Shown here piece after piece: positions 41,622 to 50,344 of a DNA stretch of 64,000 bases. The position numbers and the translations under genes are program-made. Numbering within the stretch: position 1 is the stretch's first letter; each line of letters begins with the position of its first letter. This DNA is from Bradyrhizobium agreste. Lineage in GTDB: Bacteria > Pseudomonadota > Alphaproteobacteria > Rhizobiales > Xanthobacteraceae. Below the pieces are notes generated by a model that searched no databases, had not been told where the DNA came from, and saw only the letters and a program-made list of their open reading frames with translations. The stretch lies in the NCBI RefSeq assembly GCF_016031625.1, contig NZ_JACCHP010000029.1, forward strand, positions 1 through 64,000, written 5' to 3'.

Positions 41622-43889
41622 ATGAGCTTCCGCCGCGACACCATCACCAAGCCGATCTTCTCCCGGGCACGCGGCGTGCTGCCGGCGATGTCCGACACCG
41701 AGAGTGAGGCGCTGGAGGCGGGCGACGTCTGGTGGGATGCCGATCTCTTCACCGGCGATCCCGACTGGACGAAACTGCTGAAAATTGCGCCGGCCAAATT
41801 GACCGACGAGGAGCGGGCCTTCCTCAATGGCCCCGTCGACGAGCTCTGCGCCATGCTCGACGAGTGGAAGATCTTTTGGGAAACGCGCGACCTGCCGCCG
41901 GACGTCTGGCACTTCGTCAAGCGCGAAAAGTTCTTCGGCATGATCATTCCGAAGGAGTTCGGTGGCCTCGGCTTTTCGCCCTACGCGCATTCGGAAGTGG
42001 TGCGCAAGATCTCGACCCGTTCGATCGCGGCCGCGGTCACCGTGATGGTGCCGAACTCGCTCGGCCCGGGCGAGCTCCTGATGCGCTTCGGCACTTTGGA
42101 GCAGCAGCAGCGCTGGCTGCCGCGCCTCGCCGACGGTCGCGAAATTCCCTGCTTCGGCCTCACCAGCCCGGAAGCCGGCTCGGATGCCGCCTCGATGGTC
42201 GACAGCGGCATCATCTGCAAAGGCGAATTTGAGGGGCGCGAGGTCGTCGGCCTCCGCCTCAACTGGCACAAGCGCTACATCACGCTCGGCCCGGTCGCGA
42301 CGCTGCTCGGCCTTGCCTTCAAGGCCTATGATCCCGATCATCTGGTGGGCGATCAGGAAGAGCTCGGCATCACCGTGGCGCTGATCCCGACGAACCTGCC
42401 CGGCGTCGAGATCGGGCAGCGTCATCTGCCCTCGATGCAGGTGTTTCAGAACGGCCCGAACTGGGGCCGCGACGTCTTCATCCCGCTCGACTACGTCATC
42501 GGCGGCAAGGAGCGGCTCGGGCAGGGCTGGAAGATGCTGATGACCGCGCTTGCCGCCGGGCGCGGCATCTCGCTGCCGTCGCTGTCGGCGGCCGGGGCCG
42601 CCTATGCCGCGCGCACCACCGGCGCCTATGCCCGCATCCGCGAGCAGTTCGGCATCTCGATCGCCAAGTTCGAAGGCGTCGAGGAGCCGCTCGCCCGCAT
42701 CGTCGCGACCGCCTACCAGCTCGATGCCGCACGCCGGCTCACCTGCGCGGCGCTCAATGCCGGCATCCATCCCGCCGTCATCTCCGGCATCATGAAGCTG
42801 CACGCGACCGAGCGGATGCGCACTGCGATCGATGACGCCATGGACATCCATGGCGGCAAGGCCGTGATCGACGGTCCGCAAAACTATCTCGGCAATCTCC
42901 ACCGCGCCGTGCCCGTCGGCATCACGGTCGAAGGCGCCAATATCCTGACCCGCAATCTCATCGTGTTCGGGCAAGGAGCGATCCGCGCCCATCCTTACCT
43001 GCTCGACGAGATGAATGCGCTCGCGGATAGCGATCGCGACCGCGGCCTCAGCGCGTTCGACAAGGCGTTCTGGAAGCATGTCGGCCATCACTTCCGGACA
43101 CTCTTCCGCGCCTTCGGTCGCAGCTGGACCTTTGGCGCCTTCTCGCCGGTGCCCGATGCGGGCGATGCCACGCCGTTCTATCGCCAGCTCTCGCGCTACT
43201 CCGCGGCGTTCGCGCTCTGCGCCGACATGGCGCTGCTGACGCTCGGCGGCGCGCTCAAGCGCAAGGAAATGCTGTCGGCCCGTTTCGGCGACATCCTGTC
43301 CGAGCTCTATCTGCTCTCGGCCGCGCTGAAGCGCTGGCAGGACGAGGGGCGACAGAAGGAGGACTTTGCCGCGCTGGAATGGTGCATGGCGGCGGGCTTC
43401 CGAACCATCGAGAGCCGGCTTGCCGAAATCCTGGCCAATCTGCCGAACCGCTTCGTCGCCGGCTTCCTCAAGCTGGTGGTGCAGCCGTTCGGCGCCCGCG
43501 TGCTCGGCCCGTCCGACCGCGTCGTGCACCAATGCGCAGCCATCGTGCTGGAGCCGTCGGCGGCACGCGAGCGCCTCACGCCGGATCTCGCTTATGTCGA
43601 TGACGACGGCGGCTTTGCCCGGCTGGAGCGCGCGTTCAAGCTGGTCGCGGCGACGGATGCGATCGCCAGGCGCATGCGTGCTGCGCATATCCGCGACTGG
43701 AAGGAGGCCGTCAGCAAGGGCGTGATCACCCAGGCTGAGGGCGAGCAGCTTGCTGCAGCTCATGAAGCCGTCACAAAAGTGATCGAGGTCGATGATTTTG
43801 CGCCGGAGGCGCTGTCGCCGATTTACAAGAAAACCGTCAATGTGCATCAGTTCTTCCAGGAACTCGGTGATCAGAGGGCGGCGAGCTGA
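41622..43889 (+). CDS. fadE: Acyl-CoA dehydrogenase, FadE type
   Basis: Product of 755 residues that catalyses the first step of fatty-acid beta-oxidation. The flavin fold includes GMIIPKEFGGLGFSPYAHSE, FGLTSPEAGSDAASM and GRGISLPSLSAAGAAYAAR. The C-terminal extension (residues about 550-755, DUF1974) is typical of FadE and makes it longer than ordinary acyl-CoA dehydrogenases. ATG 41622 has TGAGGTCC upstream; 41610 is in frame. It heads a four-gene operon with thiolase, hydratase/dehydrogenase and thioesterase. Confidence 0.88.
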   Translation: MSFRRDTITKPIFSRARGVLPAMSDTESEALEAGDVWWDADLFTGDPDWTKLLKIAPAKLTDEERAFLNGPVDELCAMLDEWKIFWETRDLPPDVWHFVKREKFFGMIIPKEFGGLGFSPYAHSEVVRKISTRSIAAAVTVMVPNSLGPGELLMRFGTLEQQQRWLPRLADGREIPCFGLTSPEAGSDAASMVDSGIICKGEFEGREVVGLRLNWHKRYITLGPVATLLGLAFKAYDPDHLVGDQEELGITVALIPTNLPGVEIGQRHLPSMQVFQNGPNWGRDVFIPLDYVIGGKERLGQGWKMLMTALAAGRGISLPSLSAAGAAYAARTTGAYARIREQFGISIAKFEGVEEPLARIVATAYQLDAARRLTCAALNAGIHPAVISGIMKLHATERMRTAIDDAMDIHGGKAVIDGPQNYLGNLHRAVPVGITVEGANILTRNLIVFGQGAIRAHPYLLDEMNALADSDRDRGLSAFDKAFWKHVGHHFRTLFRAFGRSWTFGAFSPVPDAGDATPFYRQLSRYSAAFALCADMALLTLGGALKRKEMLSARFGDILSELYLLSAALKRWQDEGRQKEDFAALEWCMAAGFRTIESRLAEILANLPNRFVAGFLKLVVQPFGARVLGPSDRVVHQCAAIVLEPSAARERLTPDLAYVDDDGGFARLERAFKLVAATDAIARRMRAAHIRDWKEAVSKGVITQAEGEQLAAAHEAVTKVIEVDDFAPEALSPIYKKTVNVHQFFQELGDQRAAS

Positions 43890-45172
43890 TGGCACGACCG
43901 GTATTCATCGTCGACGGCAGCCGGACGCCGTTCCTGAAGGCGCGTTCGGGGCCAGGGCCGTTCACACCGGTCGATCTCGCCGTGCAATGTGGCCGGCCGC
44001 TCTTGGCGCGCCAGCCGTTCTCGCCCGACAGCTTCGACCAGGTCATCCTCGGCTGCGTCAACGTGATCGCGGACGAGATGAATCCGGCCCGCGTCGCCGC
44101 GCTCCGGCTCGGCATGGGTGAGGACATGGTCGCCTTCACCGTGCAGATCAATTGCGGCTCGGGCATGCAATCGATCGACACCGCCTACCGCTATATCCGC
44201 GAAGGCCATGCCGACATGATTTTGGCTGGAGGCACCGAGGCGCTCAGCCACGCGCCGCTGGTCTGGCCGAATTCCGGCGTGCGCTGGTTCGCCGGCCTTG
44301 CCACCGCCAAAGGCGTGGCCGCGAAGCTCGCCTCGGCGTTCAAGCTGAGGCCGCGCGATCTCAAGCCGATCATCGGCCTCGAGCGCGGCCTGACCGATCC
44401 CGTCACCGAGCTGAACATGGGCCAGACCGCGGAGGTCGTCGGTCATCTCTTCGGCATCACGCGCGCGCAGTCGGATGCCTACGCAGCCGAGAGCCACCGC
44501 CGGCTCGCACATGCGCAAAGCGCGGGTTATCTGAAGGGTGAGGTCGAGACTGCGTTTTCCCGCGACGGCAAGTTCTTCGACCATGACGACGGCGTGCGTC
44601 CGGACTCCACGGCCGAGACGCTCGCCAAGCTCCGGCCGGTGTTCGAGCGCCCGTGGGGCCAGGTCACCGCCGGCAATTCCTCGCAGATCACCGACGGCGC
44701 CTCCTGGGTGATCCTCGCCTCCGACGCCGCCGTTGCAAAGCACAAGCTGACGCCGAGGGCCGTCATCGTCGACAGCCATTGGGCCGCGCTCGACCCCAGC
44801 ATCATGGGGCTCGGTCCGGTGATGTCCGTGACCCCGCTGCTGAAGCGCAATGACCTCACCCTCAAGGACGTCGAGACCTGGGAGCTGAACGAGGCCTTCG
44901 CAACGCAAGTGCTCGGCTGTCTTGCCGCCTGGAAGGACGACAAGTTCTGCCGCGAGATTCTTGGGCTGGACGGCGCGGCCGGCGAGATCGACCGCGAGAG
45001 GCTGAACGTCGACGGCGGCGCGATTTCGCTCGGCCATCCCGTCGGCACCTCCGGCAACCGCATCGTGCTGCATCTCGTCAATGCGATGAAGCGGCTCGGC
45101 ACGCGCCGTGGTGTGGCCACCGAATGCATCGGCGGCGGGCTCGGCGGCGCCATGCTGATCGAGGCGGTGTGA
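43889..45172 (+). CDS. Thiolase (acetyl-CoA acyltransferase, FadI/FadA type)
   Basis: Product of 427 residues cleaving 3-ketoacyl-CoA with CoA. The acyl-accepting Cys is C89 in VQINCGSGMQSID. NEAFA precedes the GHPVGTSGNRI box, and CIGGGLGGAML carries the second catalytic Cys near the C terminus. The gene overlaps the fadE stop (TGATG) and ends 2 bp before the hydratase/dehydrogenase gene, so they are one transcript. Confidence 0.88.
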   Translation: MARPVFIVDGSRTPFLKARSGPGPFTPVDLAVQCGRPLLARQPFSPDSFDQVILGCVNVIADEMNPARVAALRLGMGEDMVAFTVQINCGSGMQSIDTAYRYIREGHADMILAGGTEALSHAPLVWPNSGVRWFAGLATAKGVAAKLASAFKLRPRDLKPIIGLERGLTDPVTELNMGQTAEVVGHLFGITRAQSDAYAAESHRRLAHAQSAGYLKGEVETAFSRDGKFFDHDDGVRPDSTAETLAKLRPVFERPWGQVTAGNSSQITDGASWVILASDAAVAKHKLTPRAVIVDSHWAALDPSIMGLGPVMSVTPLLKRNDLTLKDVETWELNEAFATQVLGCLAAWKDDKFCREILGLDGAAGEIDRERLNVDGGAISLGHPVGTSGNRIVLHLVNAMKRLGTRRGVATECIGGGLGGAMLIEAV

Positions 45173-45174
45173 CC

Positions 45175-47271
45175 ATGGATTCCAAGATCATGACCGTGCT
45201 CGCCGATCGCGTGCTGGAGCTCGGGCCGCGTCCCGCGTCGGATGGTCCCTACAAGAACTTCAAGCTCACCCGCGATGCGGATGGCGTCGCCTGGCTGCTG
45301 TTTGATCGCGCTGGCGCCAGCGCCAACACGCTGTCCTCCGAGGTGATGGAGGAGTTCGACGCGGTGCTCGCGGCAATCGAGACCGAACGTCCCGCCGGTC
45401 TCGTCATCCGCTCGGCAAAGCCGTCCGGCTTCATTGCCGGCGCCGACGTCAACGAATTCCGCGGGGCCAGCGATCCCGGCATGGTGGAGACGCGCATCCG
45501 CGCCGCGCATGCGGTGGTCGATCATCTGGAAGCGCTAAGGCTGCCGACCGTCGCAGTCATCCACGGCTTCTGCCTTGGCGGTGGGCTCGAGGTGGCGCTG
45601 GTCTGCCAGGCGCGCATCGCCATCGAGGGCGCGCGCTTCGGTTTCCCGGAGGTGATGCTCGGCCTGCATCCTGGTCTCGGCGGCACGGCGCGGTTCACCG
45701 CGCTGGTCAATCCGACCCAGTCGATGGCGCTGATGCTGACCGGCCGAACCATCGACGCGCGCCGCGCCAGGGCGCTCGGCCTCGTCGACACAGTGACGCA
45801 GGAGCGGCATGTCCAGGGCGCGGTGAAGGATGCGCTGTTCGGCCGTATGAAGCGGGCCAAGCCCGGTCTGCTCACGCGCGCCGCCAATCTCGGACCGGTG
45901 CGCGGCCTGCTGGCCAAGCGCATGCGCTCGGAGGCCGTGAAGGCTGCATCGCGCGAGCATTATCCAGCGCCCTATGCGCTGATCGATCTCTGGGAAGCGC
46001 ATGGCGGCAGCAAGTCCGCGATGCTGAAGGCCGAGCAGGCCTCGTTCGCCAAGCTGATGGTGACGCCGACCGCGCAGAACCTGATCCGCGTTTTCTTCCT
46101 GCGCGAGCAGATGAAGAAGGCGGCAGGCGCCGGCAGTACGGTGAAGCATGTCCACGTCATCGGCGCCGGCGCGATGGGCGGCGACATCGCGGCCTGGTGT
46201 GCGGGGCAGGGCCTTCGCGTCTCGCTCGCCGACATGAAGCCCGAGCCGATCGCGGGCGCGGTGAAGCGCGCGGCCGACCTCTACGGCAAGATCATCCGCA
46301 AGCCCACCGACGTGCGCGACGCGCTCGATCGCCTGATCCCCGATATGGACGGTGAGGGCGTCCGCAACGCCGATCTCATCATCGAGGCGGTGCCGGAAAA
46401 GCTCGAGCTGAAACAGAAGGTCTATGCCGGCATCGAGCCGCGCATGAAACCGGGCGCGATCCTTGCGACCAACACGTCCAGCATTCCGCTGCAGGACCTG
46501 CGCACCACGCTGGCGCGGCCGGAGCGGCTGGTCGGCCTGCATTTCTTCAACCCGGTGTCGCGGCTGCAGCTGGTCGAGGTCGTCAGTCACGACGGCAACG
46601 ATGCACAAGTGCTCAAACAGGCGCTCGCCTTCGTCGGGGCGATCGACCGCCTGCCTTTGCCTGTGAAGAGCTCGCCTGGCTTCCTCGTCAACCGCGCGCT
46701 GACGCCCTACATGCTCGAAGCGATGGTGATGCTGGACGAGAAGATCGACCAGCGCCTGATCGATGAAGCGGCTGAGCAGTTCGGCATGCCGATGGGTCCG
46801 ATCGAGCTGGCCGATCAGGTCGGGCTCGACATCTGCCTCGATGTCGGCGACATGCTGCGCACCAAGTTCGGCGATCTCCTGCCGCCGACGCCGGCCTGGC
46901 TACGCGACAAGGTCGCCAAGGGCGAGCTCGGCCGCAAGACCGGCAAGGGCTTTTATACCTGGAAGGACGGCAAGGCGGAGAAGACGCCGTTGCCGGAGAC
47001 CGGACCGCGCGTCACCGACCAGATGATCGACCGCCTGGTGCTGCCGATGTCCAATGTCTGCGTCGCGGCCCTTCGCGAGGGCATCGTCGACGATGCCGAC
47101 GCCGTCGACGGCGCGATGATCTTCGGGACCGGTTATGCACCCTTCCGCGGTGGTCCGCTGAATTATGCGCGAACGCGCGGCGTGGAAAACATTGTATCCA
47201 CCCTGCGCGCGCTGGCTGAACGATTCGGCGCGCGTTTCGCGCCGGATCCGGGCTGGGACAATTTCAAGTGA
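45175..47271 (+). CDS. fadJ: Enoyl-CoA hydratase / 3-hydroxyacyl-CoA dehydrogenase bifunctional protein
   Basis: Product of 698 residues. The N-terminal crotonase domain has IAGADVNEFRGA and HGFCLGGGLEVALVCQARIA, with the active-site Glu in FPEVMLGLHPGLGG. The C-terminal NAD domain begins VHVIGAGAMGGDIAAWCAGQ, with SSIPLQDL and VGLHFFNPVSRLQLVE (catalytic His). An extra C-terminal segment GTGYAPFRGGPLNYA follows as in FadB/FadJ alpha-subunits. The ATG at 45175 follows the thiolase stop. Confidence 0.88.
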   Translation: MDSKIMTVLADRVLELGPRPASDGPYKNFKLTRDADGVAWLLFDRAGASANTLSSEVMEEFDAVLAAIETERPAGLVIRSAKPSGFIAGADVNEFRGASDPGMVETRIRAAHAVVDHLEALRLPTVAVIHGFCLGGGLEVALVCQARIAIEGARFGFPEVMLGLHPGLGGTARFTALVNPTQSMALMLTGRTIDARRARALGLVDTVTQERHVQGAVKDALFGRMKRAKPGLLTRAANLGPVRGLLAKRMRSEAVKAASREHYPAPYALIDLWEAHGGSKSAMLKAEQASFAKLMVTPTAQNLIRVFFLREQMKKAAGAGSTVKHVHVIGAGAMGGDIAAWCAGQGLRVSLADMKPEPIAGAVKRAADLYGKIIRKPTDVRDALDRLIPDMDGEGVRNADLIIEAVPEKLELKQKVYAGIEPRMKPGAILATNTSSIPLQDLRTTLARPERLVGLHFFNPVSRLQLVEVVSHDGNDAQVLKQALAFVGAIDRLPLPVKSSPGFLVNRALTPYMLEAMVMLDEKIDQRLIDEAAEQFGMPMGPIELADQVGLDICLDVGDMLRTKFGDLLPPTPAWLRDKVAKGELGRKTGKGFYTWKDGKAEKTPLPETGPRVTDQMIDRLVLPMSNVCVAALREGIVDDADAVDGAMIFGTGYAPFRGGPLNYARTRGVENIVSTLRALAERFGARFAPDPGWDNFK

Positions 47272-47288
47272 GCAATCTCGAGAGAGGC

Positions 47289-47699
47289 ATGAACGAGCAA
47301 GCCACGACCGCGCCGAGCGGCGATCTCTGCATCCGCACGCTGGCGATGCCGGCCGACACCAATGCCAACGGCGACATCTTCGGCGGCTGGTTGTTGAGCC
47401 AGATGGACGTCGGCGGCGGAGTGTTCGCTTCGAAGGTCGCGCGGTCGCGCACCGTGACGGTCGCGATCGAGGCGATGAATTTTCGCAAAGCGGTCTATGT
47501 CGGCGATCTCGTCTCGGTCTATGCCAATCTCGTGCGCGTCGGGCGCACCTCGCTGACCGTGCATCTCGAAGCCTGGGCATTGCGGCGCAAGGAGCTGCAT
47601 CCGTTCCTCGTCACCGACGGTCATTTCACCTACGTCTCGATCGATGACCACGGCCGTCCGCAGGCGATCCAGCGAGAGGATCCGCCGATCGCGACGTAA
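47289..47699 (+). CDS. yciA: YciA-type acyl-CoA thioesterase
   Basis: Product of 136 residues with a hot-dog fold. TNANGDIFGGWLLSQMDVGG contains the conserved Asp of YciA-type acyl-CoA hydrolases, and MNFRKAVYVGDLVSVYANLV follows. ATG 47289 has GAGAGG upstream. An alternative GTG 47268 would overlap the fadJ stop. Last gene of the fatty-acid operon. It probably removes acyl-CoA excess or trims long-chain intermediates. Confidence 0.85.
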   Translation: MNEQATTAPSGDLCIRTLAMPADTNANGDIFGGWLLSQMDVGGGVFASKVARSRTVTVAIEAMNFRKAVYVGDLVSVYANLVRVGRTSLTVHLEAWALRRKELHPFLVTDGHFTYVSIDDHGRPQAIQREDPPIAT

Positions 47700-47921
47700 T
47701 CGCGCGCGACGCTCTGCCTTATCTTGCGAGGCTTTGCAGCGCCGCAAAACGCGGCACGAGCAAGTCAACCGCGTCGCGGCTTCGCCAAGAACCAGTCATA
47801 AAACGGATGAGGTCCCGGCGTACTCAATTGCGTGTCGATTCGGGGTGGAAACGGCCAAATGCCCTTGGGAACTTTTGGGCAGGAGCACCGTTGTTTGCCC
47901 GCACTGAGGAATCCACGGACC

Positions 47922-48113
47922 ATGCCGGACAGCTACATCATCGAAGTCGATTCGCAGACCGCAGGTATCGTCGTTCGTTCCCAGGGAGGCTACTGCTTCT
48001 TCGCCTCGTCGCACCGCTTCAACCGTCTCGAAGGCCAGCTCTTCCGCAACGCCCGCGAAGCCGAGCGCGCCGCGCGCAGGCTGCTCAACGGCGATGTGAA
48101 GGAGGCGGCGTAA
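47922..48113 (+). CDS. Small conserved hypothetical protein
   Basis: Product of 63 residues beginning PDSYIIEVDSQTAGIVVRSQ and rich in Arg and Ala at the C terminus (AREAERAARRLLNGDVKEAA). It has no signal peptide or membrane segment. The longer in-frame reading from 47832 lacks support; GCACTGAGGAATCC stands before 47922. No function is assigned. The 222 bp before it show no other gene. Confidence 0.6.
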   Translation: MPDSYIIEVDSQTAGIVVRSQGGYCFFASSHRFNRLEGQLFRNAREAERAARRLLNGDVKEAA

Positions 48114-48123
48114 GCGCCTGCTG

Positions 48124-48228
48124 GTCATTCCGGGGCGCGCGAAAGCGCGAACCCGGAATCTATCCTGCTGCAGAAATTGCCGACCAATGGATTCCGGGCC
48201 CGCGCCTTTCGGCGCGTCCCGGAATGAC
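48124..48228. repeat. Palindromic repeat, GTCATTCCGGGGC family, copy 5 (long variant)
   Basis: GTCATTCCGGGGCGCGCGAA to TCCCGGAATGAC, with the GGAATC / GGATTCC central arms as in copy 4. It separates convergent genes at 48113 and 48237 and is a likely bidirectional terminator. Confidence 0.8.
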
Positions 48229-48236
48229 GGCTATGA

Positions 48237-48689
48237 TCACAATTTCGTCGCCGCCCGCGACAAGAGCTTCCACTCGTCGCCTTGCTTCTGCCAGTTCATC
48301 AGGATGTGAAGGTTGGTCGATACTTTCTTCCCATCGGCCGCCATCTCCTGTTCGCCCAGCCAGTGGAAACGCACGATCGCCGTGGGGCCGACGACCTTGA
48401 TGGTGGGGTCCTTGTACTCGATGGACAGAAACTTCGACTTGCCGTCGGTTGCGTTGGCGATGAACGTCGCCTTGTCCTCGACCTTGCCGCTGGAATGGCT
48501 GTAGCTCAGCTCCTCCGCGCACAGCGCGCCGAGCGCCTTGGGATCGGCCGCGATCTGGGCGAGGCGGAAGGCCTCGACCCTCTTGGCCACGGCTTCCTCG
48601 TCTGCCGAAGCGGCGAGCGCTGGTCTCGCGAACGCAAGCGCGGAGACGGCGAGAGTCGAGAGACACAGATCGCGTCGATTGATCGTCAT
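48237..48689 (-). CDS. Exported SnoaL/DUF4440-like (NTF2-fold) protein
   Basis: Product of 150 residues. A Tat-like signal NRRDLCLSTLAVSALAFARP ends with ALA. The mature part is an NTF2-fold (YSHSSGKVEDKATFIANATD and RFHWLGEQEMAADGK), typical of DUF4440-type small proteins of unknown substrate. The ATG at 48689 has an ideal GGAGGAAAC site; the longer start at 48731 is rejected. Confidence 0.8.
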   Translation of the reverse strand: MTINRRDLCLSTLAVSALAFARPALAASADEEAVAKRVEAFRLAQIAADPKALGALCAEELSYSHSSGKVEDKATFIANATDGKSKFLSIEYKDPTIKVVGPTAIVRFHWLGEQEMAADGKKVSTNLHILMNWQKQGDEWKLLSRAATKL

Positions 48690-48844
48690 TGTTTCCTCCT
48701 TTTTTGATCTTGCAACCAGTGTTGCAGTCACACGCGGGTTTGTCGAGTGTCACCTGCGGATCATGTGGATGCGTCATTGCGCGATCGAGGCTGTATTGAT
48801 ACGCCTTCCGCATCGATGCGTCGCGCATTTGGGAAAGTACGGAA

Positions 48845-49546
48845 ATGATCGAGACCAAACACGATGGAATGAGCCGGGCGTTGTTGTTCGACATTGACGG
48901 CACGCTCGCCGACACCGATCCGTTGCACTTGAAGGCTTTCAACCAGGTGCTCGGTCCGCACGGACATGTCTTCGATCACGCACGTTTCTCCCGCGAGCTG
49001 CAGGGCTTCGCCAATGTCGCCATCGGCGAGCGCTTCCTGGCCCATGAGATGCCGGAGCGGCGCGCCCTGATCCTCGAAGAGAAGGAAGAGGTCTTCCGCA
49101 CCCTGGTGGCCGGGCAGATCGCACCGCTGCCGGGCTTGATGGCGCTGCTCGACCGCGCCGATGACGCCGGCATTCCCATGGTCGCGGTGACCAACGCGCC
49201 GCGTCTCAACGCCGAGCTGCTGCTCTCCGGTCTCGGCATCACGCATCGTTTCAAGGCGCTCGTGATTGGCGCCGAGCTGCCGCACGGCAAGCCGCATCCG
49301 CTGCCCTACCAGGAAGGGCTGCGTTACGTCGGCGCGAGGCCGGAAACCTCGATCGCATTCGAGGATTCCCGCACCGGCGTGCAGTCCGCAACGGCGGCCG
49401 GCATTCCGACCATCGGCATCCGCACCAGCCTCAGCCATGCTGACCTGGTTGGAGCAGGCGCGGTCGCGTCCGCGAGCGCCTTCGACGACCCGACGCTGCT
49501 CGCGCGTCTCGAAAGTGCCATGGCGTGGTGTTCGAGACGGCGCTGA
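48845..49546 (+). CDS. HAD-superfamily hydrolase (phosphatase/phosphomutase type)
   Basis: Product of 233 residues. Motif I FDIDGTLADTD with the nucleophile Asp, motif II VAVTNAPR and motif III/IV HGKPHPLPYQ and FEDSRTGVQSA are present, plus a helical cap of about 65 residues. This pattern resembles phosphoglycolate phosphatase or beta-phosphoglucomutase-type members (subclass IA). The substrate is not known. An internal ATG at 48869 (MSRALLFDIDG) could be the true start. Confidence 0.82.
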   Translation: MIETKHDGMSRALLFDIDGTLADTDPLHLKAFNQVLGPHGHVFDHARFSRELQGFANVAIGERFLAHEMPERRALILEEKEEVFRTLVAGQIAPLPGLMALLDRADDAGIPMVAVTNAPRLNAELLLSGLGITHRFKALVIGAELPHGKPHPLPYQEGLRYVGARPETSIAFEDSRTGVQSATAAGIPTIGIRTSLSHADLVGAGAVASASAFDDPTLLARLESAMAWCSRRR

Positions 49547-49864
49547 CGCGCCTCTCCATGATGAGGCTCATGGGCGTCAACGCCCGTTGAAGCGACTGCC
49601 GCGCATTCTGCCCTCATCCCGAGGAGCCCGCCTCAAGCGGGCGTCTCGAAGGATGGCCGCAGAGAAAAGCTCTCGAATGCGATAGCCCTGGGGCGCGACT
49701 AGCCCCGCTGCGAATATTCGCACTCGCCCTCGCCGGAATCCTTCCTGGCTGCCGCAAGCCAGCGCGAAGAACATCCGGCTCGGCACTTTCAGCTTGCGGA
49801 AATCCGGCGCGGGCCGTTTGGAAACGGGCGCAATGAGCAGCCCATCAAGCTGGAAGGCGCCGAT
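49547..49864. other. Intergenic region with a repeat and no convincing gene
   Basis: It carries a CCTCATCCCGAGGAGCCCGC-type repeat at about 49612-49660, whose inverted part is GGAGCCCGCCTCAAGCGGGC. A 69-residue frame on the minus strand (49577-49786) is translation of this repeat and has no known domain. No gene or obvious promoter is supported. Confidence 0.5.
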
Positions 49865-50344
49865 CTAATCCCAGTATGGGATGGCCGGACGGGCGATCAT
49901 CAGCCAGAAGATGATCAGCACGGCGGCGAAAGCCGGAAAGCCGAAGGCGAACCACCATCGGAAGAGATGGTGATACCGGGCGGGCAGCTCGCCCTTGCTC
50001 GCGACCGCCGCGACGGCGAGATCGCGCATCTGCATCTGCATCCACACCACCGGCAGCCAGAAGGCGCCGATCACGAGATACAGTGCAATCGACGCCGCCA
50101 CCCAGCCGTCGCCGAGGGAATACCCGCTCGACCAGGCGAGCCACGTGCCCGTGATTGGCTGCAGGATCACGGCACTCGCCGTGAACAGGAAGTCGGCCAG
50201 CACCACCGTCCGCGCCACGCCCGCGATCTCGCGCGGGTCGCCGCGCAGATGTGCCATCAGCATGAAGAAGGCGATGCCGGCCCCGGTGCCGAGCAGCACG
50301 GCAGCGCCGATGATGTGCGCCATCTTCATGAGGAAATAGAGCAT
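49865..50344 (-). CDS. DUF2269-family integral membrane protein
   Basis: Product of 159 residues with about four hydrophobic helices, beginning MLYFLMKMAHIIGAAVLLGT and ending FWLMIARPAIPYWD. The pattern is that of DUF2269, small membrane proteins of unknown role. Its ATG overlaps the TGA of the SDR gene by 3 bp, so the two are translated together from one transcript. Confidence 0.75.
   Translation of the reverse strand: MLYFLMKMAHIIGAAVLLGTGAGIAFFMLMAHLRGDPREIAGVARTVVLADFLFTASAVILQPITGTWLAWSSGYSLGDGWVAASIALYLVIGAFWLPVVWMQMQMRDLAVAAVASKGELPARYHHLFRWWFAFGFPAFAAVLIIFWLMIARPAIPYWD

Noticed and set aside
41538-43895. 785-codon minus-strand ORF over fadE
   Set aside because: Antisense shadow of a recognisable acyl-CoA dehydrogenase.
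49577-49786. 69-codon minus-strand ORF
   Set aside because: Most of it translates the chromosomal repeat CCTCATCCCGAGGAGCCCGC region; no start signal or domain.
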